A stretch of DNA of 10,688 nucleotides from CAYYMX01 sp964473045 (GTDB taxonomy: Bacteria > Pseudomonadota > Alphaproteobacteria > Methylaequorales > Methylaequoraceae): the NCBI GenBank assembly GCA_964473045.1, contig CAYYMX010000048.1:1-10688 (forward strand), read 5' to 3'. The position numbers and the translations under genes were made by a program. Position 1 is the stretch's first letter. Each line of letters opens with the position of its first letter. Under the pieces are notes generated by a model. The model did not search any database and was not told the DNA's origin. It was given only the letters and a program-made list of their open reading frames with translations. Below are positions 6,923 to 10,688 of this stretch, in pieces.

Positions 6923-8773
6923 ATGCAATCAAAAATCAATACATTAAAAGAGAACCTTAAGTCAAACCCAAACAATTTTAATGCTTGTAACGAATTAGCA
7001 TTAATTTTTTTTCAAAAACAAAAATACATTGTAGCTAGTGATTATTTTCTAAGAGCTTTAAAAATTAAAAAAGATAATAAAATTTTAGAAAAATTAAGTC
7101 ATTGTTTTATGAAACTTGATGATTACAAAAAGGCTATAAATATTTTTGAAAAGTTAATTAAGAATAATTTTGTTAGTGATTTTATTTTAAATAGCTATGG
7201 AGTTGCATTAAAAGAAACAAAAAAATATCTTAGTGCATTAGAAATATTTAATCATGGATTAAAGATCAATCCTACCAATCATTTGATTTACTATAACATG
7301 GCTAATCTTTTTGTAGAAGTATCTGAATTTAATAAGGCGAAAGAAAACTATAAAAAATGCCTGGAAATTAACGAAAAATTTTACCCAGCAATGATAAATC
7401 TAGGTTCATTAAATCTTAAACAAAAAGATACAGAAGAGGCAATAAAAAACTTAAACAAAGTAAATAAATATTTGCCAAAAAACAAAGTTATAATTGAGAA
7501 CTTAGCAAAAGTTTATTTAGTCAAAAAACTTTACAAAAAATCAGAATTTTACTTTAAAGAATTATTAAAAATTGACCCTAATTCAATTGATAAAATAATT
7601 CCTGTAATTCAAGGCTATACCTATATTGGTGACGATTCAAATTATCAAAAATTGTCAAAATTTTACTCAGAAAAATTATCAAATAAATCCTCTATATATT
7701 TGTTTAACCAATCACAAAAAAAAAAAATTAAAATTGGTCTTGTTTCTCCAGATATCAGAAACCATCCAATAGGTTTTTTTATAAAAGATTTACTACCTGA
7801 ACTAGCTAAAAAGTTGGAAATTAAGATTTATAATACTGGGATTCATAAAGACAATATTTCTGATCATGTTAAAAAATTTTCTGAGTGGCATGAATCTGCA
7901 AAAATTAAAAATGAACAGCTTTCTCAAAAAATTTTTGATGATAAAATTGATGTTTTATTTGATATGTCTGGTTTGACAAAAGGTAATAAACTTAGTGTTT
8001 TTAAATTAAAACCATCTTCCAAACAAATTACTTGGGCTGGCTGGTTAGCTACAACAAATTTAAAACAAATGGATTATATAATTGGAGATAATTTTGCTAC
8101 TCCAAAAAAGGATAAAAAAAATTTTGTTGAAAAAATTTATCGAATGGAAAATACTTGGTGCGTGTATTCTAAGTCAGAATTTGATAAAGTAAAAATTTTT
8201 AAAAACGAATCACAAAATATTGTTTTTGGCTGTTTTCAAAGACCTGAAAAATTAAACAAAAAAGTTTTAACTACATGGTCAAAAATTTTACTAAGGAAAA
8301 AGGATAGTTTTTTATTCTTCAATAATGGAATGCACCAAAATTACGATGTTAAAAATATTTTTACTTTTTTTACAAAAATGGGAGTTTCAAGCTCTAGAAT
8401 AAGATTTGCGAAATCAAGGAATAGATTAAATTATTTAAACTCATATAACTTAGTAGATATAAATTTAGACACATTTCCTTACAATGGTGGAACTACAAGT
8501 TTTGAATCTGTCTTTATGGGAATTCCAATTTTGACAATGAGAAATGAATCTATAATGTTTAGATGCGGAGAAAGTATAAACTCCAACCTGAATATGGTAG
8601 AATGGATAGCAAAAAATGAAGATGAATATGTTGAGAAGGCTATTAGCTTCTCAAATAAAAAATTAATTAAATCAATAAAAAATAAATTAGTTACAATTTC
8701 AAAAAAAAGTCCACTTTTTGATCCAGAATTGTTTTCAAGAAATTTTTTTAAAATGATAAATGGGATATTATGA
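6923..8773 (+). CDS. TPR-repeat GT41 (O-GlcNAc-transferase-like/SPINDLY-like) glycosyltransferase
   Basis: I place the start at ATG 6923 (616 aa), 16 nt after the preceding stop; the frame is open further upstream, but that extension would overlap the previous gene and matches no TPR. No ribosome binding site is evident. Residues about 1-250 are helical TPR repeats, with units such as YLSALEIFNHGLKINPTN and FNKAKENYKKCLEIN. Residues about 268-616 form the GT41 catalytic region: IGLVSPDIRNHPIGFF (His281 aligns with the conserved active-site His), DVLFDMSGLTKGNKLSVF, QITWAGWLATTNLKQMDYII, FGCFQRPEKLN with Lys443 at the position of the UDP-binding Lys of human OGT, and DTFPYNGGTTSFESVFMG (516-533). 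Family members transfer a sugar from a nucleotide donor to Ser/Thr of proteins or other acceptors; donor and target are unknown here. A 12-A tract (7716-7727) encodes the junction between the two domains. Confidence 0.93.
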   Translation: MQSKINTLKENLKSNPNNFNACNELALIFFQKQKYIVASDYFLRALKIKKDNKILEKLSHCFMKLDDYKKAINIFEKLIKNNFVSDFILNSYGVALKETKKYLSALEIFNHGLKINPTNHLIYYNMANLFVEVSEFNKAKENYKKCLEINEKFYPAMINLGSLNLKQKDTEEAIKNLNKVNKYLPKNKVIIENLAKVYLVKKLYKKSEFYFKELLKIDPNSIDKIIPVIQGYTYIGDDSNYQKLSKFYSEKLSNKSSIYLFNQSQKKKIKIGLVSPDIRNHPIGFFIKDLLPELAKKLEIKIYNTGIHKDNISDHVKKFSEWHESAKIKNEQLSQKIFDDKIDVLFDMSGLTKGNKLSVFKLKPSSKQITWAGWLATTNLKQMDYIIGDNFATPKKDKKNFVEKIYRMENTWCVYSKSEFDKVKIFKNESQNIVFGCFQRPEKLNKKVLTTWSKILLRKKDSFLFFNNGMHQNYDVKNIFTFFTKMGVSSSRIRFAKSRNRLNYLNSYNLVDINLDTFPYNGGTTSFESVFMGIPILTMRNESIMFRCGESINSNLNMVEWIAKNEDEYVEKAISFSNKKLIKSIKNKLVTISKKSPLFDPELFSRNFFKMINGIL

Positions 8774-8889
8774 GCACAACTATTGAAATGTTTATTAAAA
8801 AAAATTCTTTTGTTTCTCTGATATGCCCTCTTAGTTTAATAGCAAAACAGGGTCTTGGTAAGACTCAGCCAGTGGAGCGTAACCACTAG
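8770..8889 (+). CDS. Possible 39-aa leader or small protein overlapping the cloverleaf RNA
   Basis: An ATG at 8770 overlaps the TGA stop of the glycosyltransferase gene (ATGA). It opens a 39-codon frame beginning MSTTIEMFIKKNSF and ending KTQPVERNH with TAG at 8887-8889. The stop falls within the symporter's ribosome binding site, 10 nt before the symporter ATG. The middle (about residues 13-24) is mildly hydrophobic. I recognise no family. The coupled ends make a translated leader plausible, but a frame this long can arise by chance, and its 3' two thirds coincide with a structured RNA that could fully explain the sequence. Confidence 0.3.
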   Translation: MSTTIEMFIKKNSFVSLICPLSLIAKQGLGKTQPVERNH

Positions 8890-8898
8890 AGGGCACCA
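8825..8898 (+). ncRNA. tRNA-like cloverleaf RNA in the symporter leader
   Basis: Four perfect or near-perfect helices fold into a tRNA shape. The acceptor-like stem is GCCCTCT (8825-8831) with AGAGGGC (8888-8894), plus an eighth pair T8824-A8895 if extended. Then come the D-like arm GTTT-AATAGCA-AAAC (8834-8848), the anticodon-like arm GGGTC-TTGGTAA-GACTC (8850-8866, one G-T pair), a 4-nt variable loop AGCC, and the T-like arm AGTGG-AGCGTAA-CCACT (8871-8887), ending in ACCA. Read as a tRNA the anticodon would be GGT (Thr). However, the D loop lacks GG and the T loop lacks TTC, so it should not form the normal elbow and is probably not an ordinary tRNA. GC is 37 of 74 bases, well above its surroundings. 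The closing stem contains the symporter's ribosome binding site, which points to a cis-regulatory role (riboswitch-like or leader). I do not recognise a known riboswitch class. Confidence 0.65.
8888..8893 (+). promoter_or_regulatory. Symporter ribosome binding site within the cloverleaf closing stem
   Basis: AGAGGG lies 6 nt before the symporter ATG at 8900, with GAGG complementary to the 16S rRNA tail. All six bases are paired in the closing stem of the cloverleaf, with 8826-8831 on the other strand. The site would be hidden when the stem forms and exposed when it opens. It also favours ATG 8900 over the upstream in-frame TTG at 8855. Confidence 0.6.
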
Positions 8899-8899
8899 A

Positions 8900-10120
8900 A
8901 TGAAAGATAGAGATCTAACAAAGAAAATTTTTTTTGGTTTTGCCTTTGGCATTCTTATTGGAGTAGCAATTAATCTTTTTGGTCAATCGTTTCAAAACAT
9001 ATCTACTCAATTAGTTAGTATTTTAAACTTTGGCGGAAATTTATTTTTAAAAACATTAAAAATGATGGTAGTACCAGTAGTTTTTTTTTCGCTAATTAGT
9101 GGGGTTTCTAATTTGAAAAACCTTAAAAGTCTTGGCAGAATTGGTCTGAAATCATTAATTTTATATTTAATAACAACCTTTTTAGCTATTTCTGTATCTC
9201 TAATAATTGCAAGTTATATAAATCCTGGAACAAATGAATTAGTCAACCAAAAAATTGACCAGATTAATATTGCTAGTCCACCATCCATAATACAAATAAT
9301 TCTAAGTATAATTCCAGAGAACCCTTTTAATTCATTATCTGAAGGAAATATGTTGCAAATAATTGTTTTTGCAATTCTCATTGGGAGTGGCATCTCACTT
9401 GTAGACAAAAATGATTCCATTACAAATTTTTTCAATGATTTAAATAAAGTAATAATGAAAATTTTAGGCTTAGTGATGATTTTAGCACCACTAGGAATTT
9501 TTTGTTTAATTTCTAAAACTTTTGCAACCCAAGGACTATCAACAATTCTTGAATTATTTAAGTATTTTTTTGTTGTAGTTTTTTGTCTTCTTTTCNNNNN
9601 NNNNNTATTTGTTTATATTCCAATAATTAAACTTCTAGGTAAGACAAAAGTTGTCATTTTTTTTAAAGGAATAAAAGATGCAATCTTATTTGCTTTTTCA
9701 ACATCAAGTAGCAGTGCGACAATACCAATAACTCTAGAAAACTTAAAAAAGAATTTGGCTGTAAAGAATAAAATATGCTCTTTTACAGTTCCACTTGGAG
9801 CAACAATTAATATGGATGGCACTGCTATCATGCAGGGCGTTGCAACAATATTTATTGCTAATCTCTATGGGTTTGAGTTAATTTTTTCAGATTTTGTTTC
9901 AATAATTGTCACAGCAACATTAGCTTCAATAGGTACTGCCGGAGTTCCAGGTGTAGGAATAATAATGTTAGGAATGGTCTTAAATCAGGTGGGATTACCC
10001 TTGGAAGGGATCGCAATAATTATGGGTGTTGATAGGTTTTTGGATATGTTACGAACTTCGGTAAATGTCACCGGTGATGCAATGGTAAGTGTCGTAATAG
10101 ATAAAACAGAAAATTTATGA
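8900..10120 (+). CDS. Dicarboxylate/amino acid:cation symporter (DAACS, GltP/GltPh type)
   Basis: From ATG 8900 the product is 406 aa, normal for bacterial DAACS carriers, which use Na+ or H+ gradients to import glutamate, aspartate or C4-dicarboxylates in a trimeric elevator mechanism. It is polytopic, starting with a basic MKDRDLTKK followed by a hydrophobic helix. Signature elements are all visible: the HP1 serine-rich tip STSSSSATIP (267-276), NMDGT (304-308) in TM7, GTAGVPG (345-351) in HP2, and the TM8 block DRFLDMLRTSVNVTGD. In TM8, Asp382, Arg385, Asn389 and Asp393 match GltPh Asp394, Arg397, Asn401 and Asp405. Arg385 favours acidic substrates over neutral amino acids. Codons 233-236 contain a 10-N gap, with the frame kept on both sides. 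Its leader is the cloverleaf RNA. An earlier in-frame TTG (8855) lies in the anticodon-like loop and is unlikely to be the start. Confidence 0.95.
   Translation: MKDRDLTKKIFFGFAFGILIGVAINLFGQSFQNISTQLVSILNFGGNLFLKTLKMMVVPVVFFSLISGVSNLKNLKSLGRIGLKSLILYLITTFLAISVSLIIASYINPGTNELVNQKIDQINIASPPSIIQIILSIIPENPFNSLSEGNMLQIIVFAILIGSGISLVDKNDSITNFFNDLNKVIMKILGLVMILAPLGIFCLISKTFATQGLSTILELFKYFFVVVFCLLFXXXXFVYIPIIKLLGKTKVVIFFKGIKDAILFAFSTSSSSATIPITLENLKKNLAVKNKICSFTVPLGATINMDGTAIMQGVATIFIANLYGFELIFSDFVSIIVTATLASIGTAGVPGVGIIMLGMVLNQVGLPLEGIAIIMGVDRFLDMLRTSVNVTGDAMVSVVIDKTENL
9596..9605. other. Assembly gap of 10 Ns
   Basis: Ten undetermined bases fall inside a predicted membrane segment of the symporter. 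The reading frame is preserved across them and the protein length is normal for the family, so the gap size is probably about right, but it could be an arbitrary spacer. Confidence 0.99.
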
Positions 10121-10281
10121 ATTAGTTTGAAGTTGATATTAAAATATCTATTTTTGGAAAAACAACAGAATACATATTTGCTTCGGACAAAGAAGTAGCA
10201 GAAATCATTGCAACGAAAAAGGTAACAAAAAGTTATACTTTTTTAAGAAATAGTATTCTACTAACAAAATGTAAAAAATAA
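10117..10281 (+). pseudogene. Small unknown ORF with TAG at codon 3
   Basis: An ATG overlapping the symporter stop (ATGA, 10117-10120) begins a 54-residue frame interrupted only by TAG at codon 3 (10123-10125). It then runs open as FEVDIKISIFGKTTEYIF, a segment with acidic DKEVAEIIA, and a basic tail, to TAA at 10279-10281. No alternative ATG, GTG or TTG start lies in this frame after the TAG. The TAA ends exactly one base before the stop of the convergent dihydroorotase gene, as expected of a real gene in a compact genome. One base change (TAG to AAG, Lys) would restore it. I recognise no family; the alternating hydrophobic start suggests a beta-rich small protein. Confidence 0.45.
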
Positions 10282-10688
10282 TCAAATAAATGAAACACTT
10301 CTTCCAACAGGTTTGCTAAGAATTTGACTTTCTCTCATAACCAGGTTTCCATTCACAATAGTAGAAACAGGAAATCCTTTGATTTTTATTTGATCATATG
10401 GTGTCCATTTGCATTTACTAGCTATCCAAGAATTAGTTATTTTAAACTCTTTCTTTAAATCAATAATTGTTAAATCTGCATCGTAACCTTCAATAATTAA
10501 CCCCTTATTTTTGATTCTGTATATTTCACATGGGTTTGTACTAGTGAGTCTAACAACATCAAATAATGACAGTTTTTTTTGATTAACAAAATTAAGCATT
10601 ATTGGAAGTAAAGTTTGAACCCCAGTCATACCAGAAGGACAGTTAGGATAATTTTTAGATTTTTCATCTAACGTGTGAGGAGCATGAT
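10282..10688 (-). CDS. pyrC: Dihydroorotase (class I type), C-terminal part
   Basis: The frame stays open to the right edge, so the gene is cut at its 5' end. The first complete residues read HAPHT, and the partial codon before them is consistent with Asp, giving the DHAPHT motif whose Asp is the catalytic base in class I dihydroorotases. It continues with a family-typical YPNCPSGMTGVQTLLP substrate-loop region, LTSTNPCEIYRI, GYDADLTIIDL, a TPYDQIKIKGFPVSTIVNG block and the ending GRSVSF. Dihydroorotase cyclises N-carbamoyl-L-aspartate to dihydroorotate in pyrimidine synthesis. The amidohydrolase superfamily also includes allantoinase and dihydropyrimidinase, and the metal-site residues lie outside the window, so a related cyclic-amide hydrolase cannot be fully excluded. 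The internal Met at 10629 is not the start. It converges on the small ORF ending at 10281. Confidence 0.88.
   Translation of the reverse strand, partial: HAPHTLDEKSKNYPNCPSGMTGVQTLLPIMLNFVNQKKLSLFDVVRLTSTNPCEIYRIKNKGLIIEGYDADLTIIDLKKEFKITNSWIASKCKWTPYDQIKIKGFPVSTIVNGNLVMRESQILSKPVGRSVSFI

Noticed and set aside
8825..8898. Annotation as an ordinary tRNA-Thr(GGU)
   Set aside because: The helix layout and ACCA end fit, but the D loop AATAGCA lacks GG and the T loop AGCGTAA lacks TTC, so the normal tertiary elbow cannot form; listed as a tRNA-like RNA instead.
8855..8899. TTG start for the symporter, adding 15 residues before MKDRDLTKK
   Set aside because: The extra codons lie entirely in the cloverleaf RNA, have no ribosome binding site, and the added residues are not hydrophobic or family-like; ATG 8900 has AGAGGG 6 nt upstream.
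1..10688. CRISPR arrays, insertion sequences, transposases, prophage or integrase genes
   Set aside because: No direct-repeat array, terminal inverted repeats or transposase/integrase motifs were seen; the gene content is chromosomal housekeeping and transport.

Overview
This is a strongly AT-rich, very tightly packed piece of an alphaproteobacterial chromosome. Protein motifs are alphaproteobacterial (Gram-negative-type Dcd, short HisG, the murA-hisG-hisD-infA-maf order ending at tRNA-Phe). The compact layout, long A/T homopolymers and overlapping ATGA junctions suggest a streamlined marine lineage such as SAR11/Pelagibacterales; that placement is inference from style and gene order, not from a phylogenetic test. 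A run of 10 Ns shows it is a draft assembly.

Left half, minus strand (1-5133). Transcription runs leftwards: a broken MazG-type nucleotide pyrophosphohydrolase (in-frame TAA), dcd, murA, hisG, hisD, infA, maf, then the 5' part of tRNA-Phe(GAA) cut by the window edge. From dcd to maf the genes touch or overlap (gaps of 1, -4, -8, 8 and 5 nt), so this is almost certainly one operon. It mixes nucleotide-pool enzymes (MazG-like, Dcd, Maf) with peptidoglycan synthesis (MurA), histidine biosynthesis (HisG, HisD) and translation initiation (IF-1).

Right half, plus strand (5287-10281). After a 153-nt divergent intergenic region comes a membrane-anchored stand-alone FMN/iron-sulfur glutamate-synthase-like protein. 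A TPR-GT41 (O-GlcNAc-transferase-like) glycosyltransferase follows 16 nt later, then a glutamate/aspartate-type cation symporter (DAACS). A 50% GC cloverleaf RNA sits between the glycosyltransferase and the symporter. Its closing stem contains the symporter's Shine-Dalgarno sequence, and a 39-codon ORF that overlaps the stop of the glycosyltransferase gene reads straight through it. A small ORF with a TAG at codon 3 follows the symporter and abuts the convergent dihydroorotase gene, which is cut by the right edge.

The most notable item is the cloverleaf at 8825-8898. It has the full helix layout and ACCA end of a tRNA, with a Thr(GGU)-like anticodon loop, but lacks the conserved D-loop GG and T-loop TTC. 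It looks like a tRNA-shaped cis-regulatory element or a highly aberrant tRNA rather than a normal tRNA gene.
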